64,000 bases of DNA, taken from the NCBI GenBank assembly GCA_965263345.1, contig CBDHHC010000006.1:1-64000 (forward strand). The letters are read 5' to 3'. Below the pieces are notes generated by a model, which was given only the letters and a program-made list of their open reading frames with translations, was not told where the DNA came from and made no database searches. This stretch comes from CBDHHC01 sp965263345 (lineage in GTDB: Bacteria > Pseudomonadota > Alphaproteobacteria > Rhizobiales > CBDHHC01). The position numbers were made by a program, and so were the translations under genes. Positions 1 through 8,407 of this stretch are shown here, in pieces (the stretch's first letter is position 1; each line of letters starts with the position of its first letter).

Positions 1-1233
1 TCACGACAGGTACGCATGTGGCCCAAATTTGTATGTATCTGCTGACCGAGGCTTATTATTTCCCAGGGAAACTTTTACAAATCTCTCCTCCTAAAACTGT
101 CTATGCAAGACCCAGGGAATTACAGCATCATTGACCTTGATCTTTCTAAGTATGATAAAATTGCTCAGCGTTTTGCTCATGACAAAGCGGAAGCGACTTC
201 GTTTTTAAAGTCTGGGATTGCGACACGGAATAAGACTTTTAATGCGATGATTGATCAGATTGAGAAGGTAGCAATCAGATCTAAAGCTCCTCTCCTGCTT
301 ATGGGTCCTACGGGAGCAGGGAAGTCTCAGCTGGGTAAGAAGATTTATGAATTGAAGCTTAGTCGGCATCAGATTGAGGGGCCTTTTGTTGAGGTGAATT
401 GTGCGACTTTGCGTGGGGACTCCGCGATGTCTACGCTGTTTGGGCATGTGAAGGGGGCTTTTACGGGTGCTGTTACAGATCGCAAAGGGCTTTTGAAATC
501 TGCGGATAGTGGCATGTTGTTTCTTGATGAAATAGGCGAACTTGGGCTTGATGAGCAAGCGATGATTTTACGAGCCATTGAGGAAGGTGTGTTTTTGCCT
601 GTTGGGTCTGATAAGGATGTAACCAGTCAGTTTCAATTGCTTGCAGGCACAAATAGAGATTTATCACAAGATGTTGCTCAGGGTCGGTTTCGTGAGGATT
701 TGCTGGCACGGTTGAATTTATGGACCTTTCATCTGCCAGGGCTTAAGGATCGCAGAGAAGATATTGAGCCTAATCTTGATTTTGAGCTGGAGAAGTATAG
801 CCAAGATAGTGGTGAGCATGTGGTTATGAATAAGGAAGCGCGGAAGGCTTATCTGTCTTTTGCCAGTTCACCTGAGGCTTTATGGTCTGCGAATTTTAGA
901 GATCTTGGGGCTTCGGTGACGCGTATGGCAACGTTGTCTTCAGGAGGGCGGATTAATCAGGATATTGTTGTAGAAGAGATTTATCGCCTTAAGAGTTTTT
1001 GGAAATGTTCGGAGCCAGACCTATGTGAGGATATCCTTATAGATGTTTTAGGTGATGAATATTTTGAAACATTGGACCCGTTTGATCGTCCGCAGTTAGC
1101 GCATGTCATTCAGGTTTGTCGGTCAAGCAAGACGATAAGTGCTGCAGGGCGGAAATTGTTTGAACATTCACGCCGAACTAAGGCGAGCAATAATGATGCG
1201 GATCGATTGCGGAAGTATTTGTCCCCGGTTTGA
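1..1233 (+). CDS. rtcR: RtcR, sigma-54 activator of RNA repair genes (5' partial, apparent frameshift)
   Basis: This is the regulator that in known bacteria turns on the rtcBA RNA ligase/cyclase genes with sigma-54. The uninterrupted frame runs from ATG 103 and gives 376 residues: an AAA+ sigma-54 interaction domain with Walker A GPTGAGKS (about residue 68), the GAFTGA sigma-54 contact loop (about 120) and Walker B LFLDEIGE (about 138), then a C-terminal helical region ending in a DNA-binding segment. RtcR proteins are normally about 530 residues with an N-terminal CARF-like sensor domain. The end of that sensor (starting TTGTHVAQI) is readable at bases 3 to about 95, but in another frame; removing one A from the AAAA at 93-96 would join the two. 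So the window holds the last part of a larger gene with an apparent one-base frameshift. rtcB/rtcA would lie left of the window. The family is clear; whether the shift is real is not. Confidence 0.88.
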
Positions 1234-1260
1234 TCTAACATGGCAAAAGATTAACTCTGA

Positions 1261-2268
1261 CTAATCACTGAAATTTTCTTTATATGTCGGAACTCCTTTG
1301 GGTAATTCTGAATATATAGATGCTTTATACACTCCACGTGCAATTGCTCTTGCTAATGTATTGGCCGCATAGGTTCCCAGAGTTGCCAAATCATATATTG
1401 GATCTTTTAATTGTTTTTTTGCGGTTGAGAGGGCGAAAACCACATCGCCGTCTAATGGCGTGTGGCAGGGATAAATGGCCTGAGTCATTCCAGTTTGGGC
1501 CATGATGGCGAAGCGGCTGGCTTGAGATGCGGTGAGCGTTGCGTTGGTGGCGACGATGGCGATTGTTGTGTTTTGACCTGGACTTCCTTTGAGATGTGGG
1601 ATTTGTTGTTCTGGGGTGATGTTATTAGGTTTGCCATGCCCCCCAAACTCATAACCAATTTCAAATGATGAGGCCCAGAAATGTTTCGTATCTCCGATGG
1701 TGGTTTTACCTGCTGCGTTTACAGCGACGAGTGCCCCTATTTGAAAGCCGTCATCAGTTATTAAAGATGCGCTTCCTAAACCGCCTTTTAAGTCATAGGT
1801 TGTTGCGCCATAGCCCGCACCTATTGTTCCTAAGTCAAATTGTTCTGTTGTGTTTTCGCAAGCCTCAAAGGCCAGGTCTTGATAAGGAGGTATCGTGCCC
1901 CAATCTTTGTCTCCTCCGTTAAGCATATCAAAAATGATTGCTTGGGGGACGATGGGTATTTTAACAGGGCCAATTTCAAAGCCTATGTTTTTTTGTTTGA
2001 GGTAGTTCTGGACGCCTGTGGCTGCATCTAAACCAAAGGCAGAGCCGCCTGATAGAACCAATCCATGGATATGGTCTACCGTGCCTGTTGGGCCAATGGT
2101 TGAGGCTTCTCTGGTGCCTGGTCCGCCACCGCGAATATCAATGGCAGCGACTGCGGGTTCATCTGGGAGCAGGACTGTCACGCCTGAGCGTAATTTACCG
2201 TCATGGGCGTTACCAACTTTTAAACCTTCAACGTCGGTTATTAAATTCTTTGAACCTGGTTTATTCAT
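1261..2268 (-). CDS. P1 family (DmpA/NylC-like) N-terminal nucleophile peptidase
   Basis: A 335-residue member of peptidase family S58 (DmpA D-aminopeptidase, BapA beta-peptidase, NylC 6-aminohexanoate-oligomer hydrolase). These enzymes are made as one chain and cut themselves to expose a catalytic Thr/Ser. The expected signature is visible: DVEGLKVGN near the N-terminus, the glycine-rich RGGGPGTRE (about 46-54), the GLVLSGGSAFGLDAA motif (about 69-83), and the cleavage site GQN/TTIAIVATNA with Asn233-Thr234 as the predicted scissile bond. No signal peptide is visible, so it is probably cytoplasmic. The physiological substrate cannot be told from sequence; small amino- or beta-peptides are most likely. 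It is convergent with rtcR, with only 27 bases between the genes, and stands alone as a transcription unit. Confidence 0.9.
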   Translation of the reverse strand: MNKPGSKNLITDVEGLKVGNAHDGKLRSGVTVLLPDEPAVAAIDIRGGGPGTREASTIGPTGTVDHIHGLVLSGGSAFGLDAATGVQNYLKQKNIGFEIGPVKIPIVPQAIIFDMLNGGDKDWGTIPPYQDLAFEACENTTEQFDLGTIGAGYGATTYDLKGGLGSASLITDDGFQIGALVAVNAAGKTTIGDTKHFWASSFEIGYEFGGHGKPNNITPEQQIPHLKGSPGQNTTIAIVATNATLTASQASRFAIMAQTGMTQAIYPCHTPLDGDVVFALSTAKKQLKDPIYDLATLGTYAANTLARAIARGVYKASIYSELPKGVPTYKENFSD

Positions 2269-2362
2269 TCGCCTAATTGCCTTTAAGTGAATTACGGATT
2301 ACCCTGAGTATAACATTATTTTCGTGAGCAAAAACAGTTATATCGTTTTGCATTAAGGAGTT

Positions 2363-3049
2363 ATGTTGAATAAAACTTATAATAATAAACAACCATCGGA
2401 GCAATTTACATCAGCAGAAATGGGAGCGCTTGCGCATCTTTATCGAGGTGAAGTTTATCGAAGTACTATATGGCGAACGCGTCTTGATACAACTACAAAC
2501 TGGTCGGTTGTTACACTGGGCGTTGCTCTTTCAATAACATTTTCTTCTAAATCAGCTTCCCCCCTTCCGCTCATTTTGGTTGGTATTCTTATTATGTTTT
2601 TTCTTATTCTAGAGGCGAGACGTTATCGTTATTTTAATGTCTGGCGTGCACGAGCCAGGTGGATTGAGAAAAATTTTTATGCACCAATTTTAGGCGACCA
2701 AGAGCATAAGCAGGATGAGAATTGGAGTGTTCTTCTCGCCAATGACTATCATGAACCGAAATATCATATCAGTTTTATCAGAGCTTTGGGCCGCAGGCTC
2801 AGACGAAATTATGTTTGGATCATTTTGATTCAAACACTATCATATTGGGGGAAAATTTCAGTTCATCCAACTGGGATTTCCAGTTTTTCTGAATTATGGG
2901 AACGTGCTGCAGTTGGCCCAATTCCGGGGCAGATGATGATCTTTTTGGGTTTTGTTTATACAATAGGATGGATTCTGCTCACATTTGTTACCTGGTATAA
3001 TGACCGAGCACAGTATCGCCACCGCACCAGCCATGTTGCTATGGGGTAA
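2363..3049 (+). CDS. DUF2270 family membrane protein
   Basis: A 228-residue predicted inner-membrane protein of the DUF2270 family. The soluble N-terminus contains the family signature around MGALAHLYRGEVYRS (about 20-34) and DTTTNWSV. It is followed by two adjacent hydrophobic helices (about 48-62 and 68-85), a basic ARRYRYFNVWRARARW stretch (about 85-100), a hydrophilic loop, and two more hydrophobic segments near the C-terminus (about 150-165 and 192-212). An AAGGAG ribosome site ends two bases before ATG 2363, very close; the next codon, TTG 2366, would be better spaced and may be the real start. It is divergent from the P1 peptidase. The function of the family is unknown to me. Confidence 0.85.
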   Translation: MLNKTYNNKQPSEQFTSAEMGALAHLYRGEVYRSTIWRTRLDTTTNWSVVTLGVALSITFSSKSASPLPLILVGILIMFFLILEARRYRYFNVWRARARWIEKNFYAPILGDQEHKQDENWSVLLANDYHEPKYHISFIRALGRRLRRNYVWIILIQTLSYWGKISVHPTGISSFSELWERAAVGPIPGQMMIFLGFVYTIGWILLTFVTWYNDRAQYRHRTSHVAMG

Positions 3050-3232
3050 ATTTAAGGCTTTACGCTGATTATCAAAGCTACAAGCTAAAGCCGAAATTCA
3101 CTTAATTTTATAATATTATGAATGGGAAATTAACTTTGGGGCTATTTTGTTGGTATTGGCATAAATCCATCAAAGCTGTTATATTCGTACTATTGATCAA
3201 TGAACACGCGAAACATCCTTTGAAAGGAAAGA

Positions 3233-3775
3233 ATGTCGGCATTTCTCTTTGATAATCCAGAATTAGACAAATATCTGTTCGTTGCCGACAATCATTTAAA
3301 ACTTATTTCCGTTTTTGATGAACTCAAATATGATCGTGCTGATGCAGATATTCTTTCCGTCGGAATGAGACAACATGCCGTTAAACAGCTTTCAAAATTA
3401 GGTTTCAAACAAAAAAGTGGCACTGTTTTGGCCCATGACTCAGAGGATATTCAATGCGTGATCCCCAAATTCCATGCTCTTGGGGCGTCACCTTTTGACA
3501 TCACACGTCATATTAAAAGACGTCCGCAGGACTATGTTATCCTGACACCAACTCAAACGGCCTGCCAAATTGCTGATCATTATCCAACTGATATTGCTGT
3601 TGAACATATAAAAGAACTCATTATCAAACAGCCAATTAATATCTATCGCATGATGGACTTTTTGGAAGATAAGCCTTCACACAAGGCTTTTGTTGATGCG
3701 ATTGGACATTTGTTATTTGTACAACGAGAGGCAATTGAAACGGACCTTATCTATCGCATGAAATCACTTGGCTGA
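3233..3775 (+). CDS. conserved-looking hypothetical protein (180 aa)
   Basis: A 180-residue soluble protein that I do not recognise. A good ribosome site (AAAGGA at 3223-3228) precedes ATG 3233, and codon use looks like that of its neighbours, so it is very probably a real gene. It has no signal peptide, no transmembrane segment and no Cys cluster. The sequence is mixed charged and hydrophobic, and predicted to be mainly helical with a short beta region in the middle (around QDYVILTPTQ, about 98-107). The C-terminus is helical. A 76-residue gene follows 39 bases downstream on the same strand and may be co-transcribed. It could be a regulatory or chemotaxis-associated protein, but I have no motif to support this. 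Confidence 0.7.
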   Translation: MSAFLFDNPELDKYLFVADNHLKLISVFDELKYDRADADILSVGMRQHAVKQLSKLGFKQKSGTVLAHDSEDIQCVIPKFHALGASPFDITRHIKRRPQDYVILTPTQTACQIADHYPTDIAVEHIKELIIKQPINIYRMMDFLEDKPSHKAFVDAIGHLLFVQREAIETDLIYRMKSLG

Positions 3776-3814
3776 AATGGTTAATATCAATACTCAATTT
3801 AATGGATAGACTAT

Positions 3815-4045
3815 ATGGAAGAAAAACGTAAAGACTTAATATCCGAAAAACAGAAGGTGCTTTTGCAACGACTTTTAGAAGATCTTAGTCGCTCTCATCC
3901 TGATTTTTACTATCAATCAACTAATGAAATTGCTTTGGCGATCAAGGATTATACGCAAAAAGATGCTAAGCTCACACAGGACGATAAAGCGTTGATTGAT
4001 CCTTTAACCTGGCGTGATATCCAAGTGATCCTTAGCCTTCACTAA
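3815..4045 (+). CDS. small hypothetical protein (76 aa)
   Basis: A 76-residue charged, probably fully helical protein beginning MEEKRKDLISEKQK and ending with a WRDIQVILSL helix. It has no membrane segment or metal site. It lies 39 bases after the 180-residue hypothetical gene and on the same strand, so the two may form a small operon. No strong Shine-Dalgarno is seen before ATG 3815 (upstream bases are TATAT-rich), which lowers confidence. It converges with the hydratase gene that ends at 4078. No family was recognised. Confidence 0.6.
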   Translation: MEEKRKDLISEKQKVLLQRLLEDLSRSHPDFYYQSTNEIALAIKDYTQKDAKLTQDDKALIDPLTWRDIQVILSLH

Positions 4046-4077
4046 GAGGTGATATTCATTAAATTGATATGCTGGTA

Positions 4078-4932
4078 TTAAAAAAACTCCAGCTTTGCAT
4101 TCATTGCTAAATGGCCTTGAAGGTTTTCTGCCCAGAGATCAATATGACCTTCCTCTTGCTTACCAGAGATCTTGAAAGGTTCATTTTCAAACAATGAGTT
4201 CACCGCTCTGAATTCATAATATCTGATTTTTTTATCGGGGTTCTTTCTGACCGCTAAATCTATCAGCAGTGTTGCGATGAGTGGGCCGTGCACAATAAGC
4301 CCCTGATAGCCCTCTTCCTCCTTACTGAAAATTTTATCATAGTGTATTCTATGGCCATTGAAGGTGAGTGCAGAATAACGAAAGAGCAACACCTGATTAG
4401 GGGTTATTGTTTCTTGCCAATCATATTGTGTTGGAGCTTGTTTTGGGGGCGGTGGCGATTGATTTGTTTTTGGGGCTTCTCTATATACTATATCGTGTTC
4501 TTCATCTAGCAATAGAAATTTGGTTTTATAGTACTCATGAAAGACAGTTACAAAACAAAGTTGTCCAGTTTTTCCTTGTTTCATTTCGATTGATTTTATC
4601 GTTGAGCATTTAGCTATTTCGTCCCCTATTTTCATATAGTCATTAAACCAAAAGCGACTCCCAGCCCATTGGCGTCTTGGAAGATTAATAGGTGGCAGAA
4701 AATTTCCGAGCTTTTCATGACCATCACGTCCTAGATTACTTGCCGAGATTGGATCGTGAAAATAGATCCAATGCCAAAGAGGGGGCAGGTCGTCTTTTAG
4801 GTTTAGTGATGGTTGCCGGTTTAGAGTTGCCTGCATGAGTTGAGCTTGTTTTACTGAAATGATATCATCTGTTGATTTTTGTTTCCCTATCCAGTTTGAT
4901 AAGATTTCTTGATCTAACGTTGCATCTGTCAT
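4078..4932 (-). CDS. MaoC/HTD2-like double-hotdog acyl-CoA hydratase (mesaconyl-C4-CoA hydratase type)
   Basis: A 284-residue protein with an N-terminal FAS1-like hotdog half (about 1-150) and a C-terminal catalytic hotdog half. The hydratase motif FNGHRIHYD is at 191-199 and the following GLIVHGPL at 211-218. This architecture is shared by mesaconyl-C4-CoA hydratase (Meh), 3-methylfumaryl-CoA hydratase and related enzymes that add water to short branched or dicarboxylic enoyl-CoAs. It begins 10 bases after the CoA-transferase gene, in the same leftward operon as the acyl-CoA dehydrogenase and the RuBisCO-like protein. In many bacteria such a hydratase, a CaiB transferase and an acyl-CoA dehydrogenase are joined by a CitE-like lyase; no lyase is found here. 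The exact substrate is an inference. Confidence 0.8.
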   Translation of the reverse strand: MTDATLDQEILSNWIGKQKSTDDIISVKQAQLMQATLNRQPSLNLKDDLPPLWHWIYFHDPISASNLGRDGHEKLGNFLPPINLPRRQWAGSRFWFNDYMKIGDEIAKCSTIKSIEMKQGKTGQLCFVTVFHEYYKTKFLLLDEEHDIVYREAPKTNQSPPPPKQAPTQYDWQETITPNQVLLFRYSALTFNGHRIHYDKIFSKEEEGYQGLIVHGPLIATLLIDLAVRKNPDKKIRYYEFRAVNSLFENEPFKISGKQEEGHIDLWAENLQGHLAMNAKLEFF

Positions 4933-4942
4933 GTTTTCAATC

Positions 4943-6073
4943 TCACTTAGAAAATTCTTCTTTTATGCTTTGCGTTTTATTTCCAATGGATGGTGTTCCG
5001 ATGACTTCTTGTTCCCTTTTGTTATCCCATTGAATTGATGCTGCGGGTATTTCTATGGACTTTCCATCTGCTGTTGAGACATTTCTTTTTCGTAACGCAA
5101 GATGATTTGCCAGTCCTTTTACATCATTGACAACACCATATGCCAGGTCTGCTTGTTTCAGTCTCTCTTGATATTCATCAGATGATAGTTCGCTTACGAC
5201 TGACATAATGATCCCATCTAGTTCATCGCGGTTTTTAACACGTTTATTGTTTGTGTTAAATCGCTCATCATCTGTTACATCAGGTCCTTGAAGGGCTATC
5301 TCGCAAAATCGTTTCCATTCCCGTTCATTTTGAATAGAAACGATGACCTTCACACCATCTTTTGTTTCATATGCATCATATGGTGCTATTGAGGGGTGTT
5401 TTAGACCTACTCTTTTGGGGGGCACATCACCATATTCGGAATGAATGTAAGGGACAGTCATCCATTCTGCCATGACATCAAAAAGAGAAATTTTTACACC
5501 TGAGCCTTTGCCTGTTTGAGATCTTAAAAACAGGGCTTCCATGACTGCAGCGTGAGCGGCCATGCCTGCACCGATATCGCAAGCGGATACGCCTATACGA
5601 CCCATTTCACCTGGACCGCCTGATAAGCTGATGAGACCGCTTTCTGCCTGAATGAGGAGATCATAAGATTTTAGAGATTTAACCTCTTCATTCTCACCAT
5701 AGCCGGAGATATCGCATGTGATCAGTTTGGGGTATTGTTCTCTTAATTTTGTTGTGCCAAAGCCTGACCTTTCTAATGCTCCTGGTGAAAGGTTTTGAAT
5801 TAAGATATCAGCTTTAGATATTATTCTATGCAATAAATCAGCTTCGTCTTTGTCTTTAAAATTCAGGGTTAAAGATTCTTTTCCTTGATTTAACCAGATG
5901 AAATAAGAGCTTTCACCTGCTGCGGCCTGATCATAGTTCCTGGCAAAGTCTCCTTCAGCACGTTCTATTTTTATAACTCTTGCGCCTGCTTCTGCTAGTT
6001 TTGCAGAACAAAGGGGGGCGGCTACGGCTTGTTCTATTGAAACGACAAGAATACCTTCAAGAGGTTTTTGCAT
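4943..6073 (-). CDS. class III (CaiB/BaiF family) CoA-transferase
   Basis: A 376-residue family III CoA-transferase. These enzymes move CoA between carboxylic acids through a mixed anhydride formed on an aspartate. The start MQKPLEGILVVSIEQ, the CoA-binding ARVIKIERAEGDFAR region (31-45) and the motif GVSACDIGAG with the expected catalytic Asp166 are visible. The length is at the short end of the usual 380-430 range. Its ATG shares the A of the stop codon of the upstream acyl-CoA dehydrogenase gene (TAATG overlap at 6073), so the two are translationally coupled. The closest functional analogy is mesaconyl-CoA C1-C4 transferase or itaconate/succinyl-CoA transferases, given the adjacent hydratase, but substrate choice cannot be read from sequence. 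Confidence 0.88.
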   Translation of the reverse strand: MQKPLEGILVVSIEQAVAAPLCSAKLAEAGARVIKIERAEGDFARNYDQAAAGESSYFIWLNQGKESLTLNFKDKDEADLLHRIISKADILIQNLSPGALERSGFGTTKLREQYPKLITCDISGYGENEEVKSLKSYDLLIQAESGLISLSGGPGEMGRIGVSACDIGAGMAAHAAVMEALFLRSQTGKGSGVKISLFDVMAEWMTVPYIHSEYGDVPPKRVGLKHPSIAPYDAYETKDGVKVIVSIQNEREWKRFCEIALQGPDVTDDERFNTNNKRVKNRDELDGIIMSVVSELSSDEYQERLKQADLAYGVVNDVKGLANHLALRKRNVSTADGKSIEIPAASIQWDNKREQEVIGTPSIGNKTQSIKEEFSK

Positions 6074-7236
6074 TAAAAGCTCCTTGGTAGGCCTAAGACA
6101 TGTTCTGCAATATAGCTTAAAATGAGGTTAGTGGAAATTGGGGCGACTTGATAGATTCTGGTGTCACGGAATTTTCGTTCGATGTGGTAGTCTTTTGAAA
6201 AGGCATAGCCGCCATGAGTTTGCATTGCCGTATCAGCTGCCTCCCAGGATGCTTCGGCGGCAAGTAGTTTTGCCATGTTTGCTTCTGGTCCGCATTTTTT
6301 TCCTTGATCAAATAAATTGGCGGCTTTTTCTACCATTAAGGATGAAGCTTCGGTTTTCGCGTATATCTTTGCAAGTGGGAATTGGATCCCTTGATTAGCT
6401 CCGATGGGACGGTCAAAAACGACTCTTTGCTTTGCATAGTCTGTTGCTTTTTTTATGAAATATTTTGCATCACCAATGCAACCAGCACCTATTAAAATAC
6501 GTTCGGCATTCATACCGTCTAGAATAGCTTTAAAGCCTTGGCCTTCCGTTCCCAGAAGTTGATTGGTGGGAACTTTTAGATTTTCAAAATAAAGCCTGCA
6601 AGAGTGTCGGTTAACGAGTGAGTCCATGTTTTCTAAACGCAAACCATTTCCGAGTGATTCTTGCAAATTGACTATAAAGGTCGAAAGGCCATCTGTTTTT
6701 TTTGCACATTCTTCTTTTGGTTTGGTGCGGGCGAGCAAGATCATAAGGTCAGAATGTTCCACTCTGCTGATCCATATTTTTGAGCCGTTGATGATGTAGT
6801 TATCGCCTTCTTTTTTAGCGAATGTTTTGAGGCTTGTTGTATCTGTTCCTGATTCTGGTTCTGTTACGCCAAAGCTTTGAAGGCGGAGTTCGCCATTGGC
6901 AATTTTGGGGAGGTAAGTTTGTTTTTGTTCCTCTGAGCCATGGCGCAGGAGGCTTCCCATGGTATACATCTGAGCATGACATTCCCCCGCGATCGCACCA
7001 TTGAGACTAATTTCTTCTAAGACTGCACAGGCTTCTTTTAGACCTTGCCCCATGCCGCCATATTGTTTTGGTATCAGGATATTGAGATAACCTTTGGCGA
7101 TCATTTCATCGACGAATTCTGTTGGATAGGCTTTTTCCTGATCGAGTTTTTGCCAATACTCTTCGCCGTATTTCAGGCAAATATTTTTTACGTTTTCACG
7201 TATGTTCAAAAGATGTTCCTGATCAGAGCTTTGCAT
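6073..7236 (-). CDS. acyl-CoA dehydrogenase family protein
   Basis: A 387-residue FAD-dependent acyl-CoA dehydrogenase. Seen in order: an N-terminal helical domain, the FAD/substrate motif FGVTEPESGTDTTS (122-135), a KIWIS strand (153-157), and a C-terminal helical domain with QTHGGYAFSKDYHIERKFRD. The usual short-chain catalytic Glu just after RDTRIYQ is absent (the stretch reads YQVAPIS); instead Glu245 in MNAERILIG sits where isovaleryl-CoA and long-chain dehydrogenases place their catalytic base. This suggests branched or longer acyl-CoA substrates. It is followed by the CoA-transferase through a TAATG overlap and preceded by the RLP gene with a 56-base gap, all leftward. Membership of the family is certain; the substrate is unknown. 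Confidence 0.9.
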   Translation of the reverse strand: MQSSDQEHLLNIRENVKNICLKYGEEYWQKLDQEKAYPTEFVDEMIAKGYLNILIPKQYGGMGQGLKEACAVLEEISLNGAIAGECHAQMYTMGSLLRHGSEEQKQTYLPKIANGELRLQSFGVTEPESGTDTTSLKTFAKKEGDNYIINGSKIWISRVEHSDLMILLARTKPKEECAKKTDGLSTFIVNLQESLGNGLRLENMDSLVNRHSCRLYFENLKVPTNQLLGTEGQGFKAILDGMNAERILIGAGCIGDAKYFIKKATDYAKQRVVFDRPIGANQGIQFPLAKIYAKTEASSLMVEKAANLFDQGKKCGPEANMAKLLAAEASWEAADTAMQTHGGYAFSKDYHIERKFRDTRIYQVAPISTNLILSYIAEHVLGLPRSF

Positions 7237-7292
7237 TCTCTCTATCCTTAAACTTCCGTTTTATGAGACAAAGAGACTATAACTTTTTTGTT

Positions 7293-8407
7293 TTAAGCTT
7301 TCGCTAAAGCTTCTCTCATGTCTTTTATACCTTCACCAATCTTATCACCGTAACGTAATAGACTGCCACCTAGCAAATAGACGACATCATTTCCATACAT
7401 GGCTTTCATATCTGACGCTCGGTCTACTGACATGCCACCGCCTGGGCTTGGGAAGATTGGCTTTCCGATGCTGTTTTCACTGCGGCATTCTTTGGCAATG
7501 GATTGACATTCATCAGCAGAGAAGCCGAAACGCCCTCCTACATTTGGGAAGATGGAGATATCTGTTCCTGCTATGCGTTGCAGGGTTGCAAACATCATGG
7601 CGTGGGTCAGGCCTGTGTTTTCTGAGAGGACATAGGGGCCCAGGAATGTTGGATGAGACATAATGGGGAGATTGAAGTTTTCATCTCGTGCCAGACGGTT
7701 GATTAAATCAAAACCCAAAAGACCTGGCATGATAAGGACACCGCCTGCACCGGCTTGTTTTGCAAATTGTGCGTATTCCATGAGGTCTTTGGAATGACCA
7801 GCAATATTTGGGAAATAGAGCGTTGAGCCACCTGTTTCCTGATTTGCTCTGACAATTGCTGCGCAGATTTTTTCGACACGTTCTTTGAAAGGTGCCATAT
7901 GCTGGTTGGTGAGGCCGTGGTCATCTTTGATGATTTCTGCACCAGCTAAGGCGCAGCGGAATGAGATTTCTGCTAAGGTCTCAGCTGATGAGCCTTGTGG
8001 TTTTATGACTGGCGAGATGAGACCACCTTGAGAGGCGTTGGCTTTTTGCGGACACCTTCGATGCCAAATTTTGCTCCTGGAAATCTCTTTTGCATGTCTG
8101 TGCCCAGTTGAAGGCCTATGACTTTGAGATCTTTTTGGATTGAAGAATTGCCGAAGATGACGTTGATCAGTTGTGGGAGTTCATCGCCTACACTGTCCGG
8201 GCTATAAGAAATTTTTGAGATGAATTTTCCGTCTGCTTCATGGGATATGTCTTCAACTTTGCCCATTATGGTGTCTTCGATATAACCGGAGGGGACGACA
8301 TCTCTTGGAATCTCTACTGTTTGTTCCAGGGCGATAGCTTCTGCGCGTTTTTGGGCTTCAGAATCGTTTGCTGCAAAGATGCGATAGGAGACGGTAAATC
8401 TTTCCAT
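7293..8407 (-). pseudogene. RuBisCO-like protein (form IV), interrupted by a one-base frameshift
   Basis: Two overlapping frames together code a RuBisCO large-chain-like protein of about 371 residues. The N-terminal domain starts at ATG 8407 (MERFTVSYRIFAAND) and runs to FGIEGVRKK. The C-terminal barrel resumes in another frame as GGLISPVIKPQ (codons before about 8000) and continues to 7293. Adding one base to the five T's at 8043-8047 (A's on the coding strand) restores one frame. Catalytic positions: the barrel Lys of VIKPQ is kept (Lys175 of RuBisCO) but the second Lys is Gln; the metal-site segment reads KDDHG, so the carbamylated Lys and Asp are kept while Glu204 is His. It is therefore not a CO2-fixing RuBisCO. 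The KDDH type resembles RLPs of acidic sugar catabolism (3-oxo-isoapionate-4-phosphate decarboxylase) from memory. Its start overlaps the transketolase subunit stop (TAATG at 8407). Confidence 0.85.

Noticed and set aside
7293..8407. Functional RuBisCO for CO2 fixation
   Set aside because: The second active-site Lys and the metal-site Glu are replaced (Gln, His), and there is no small subunit or phosphoribulokinase.
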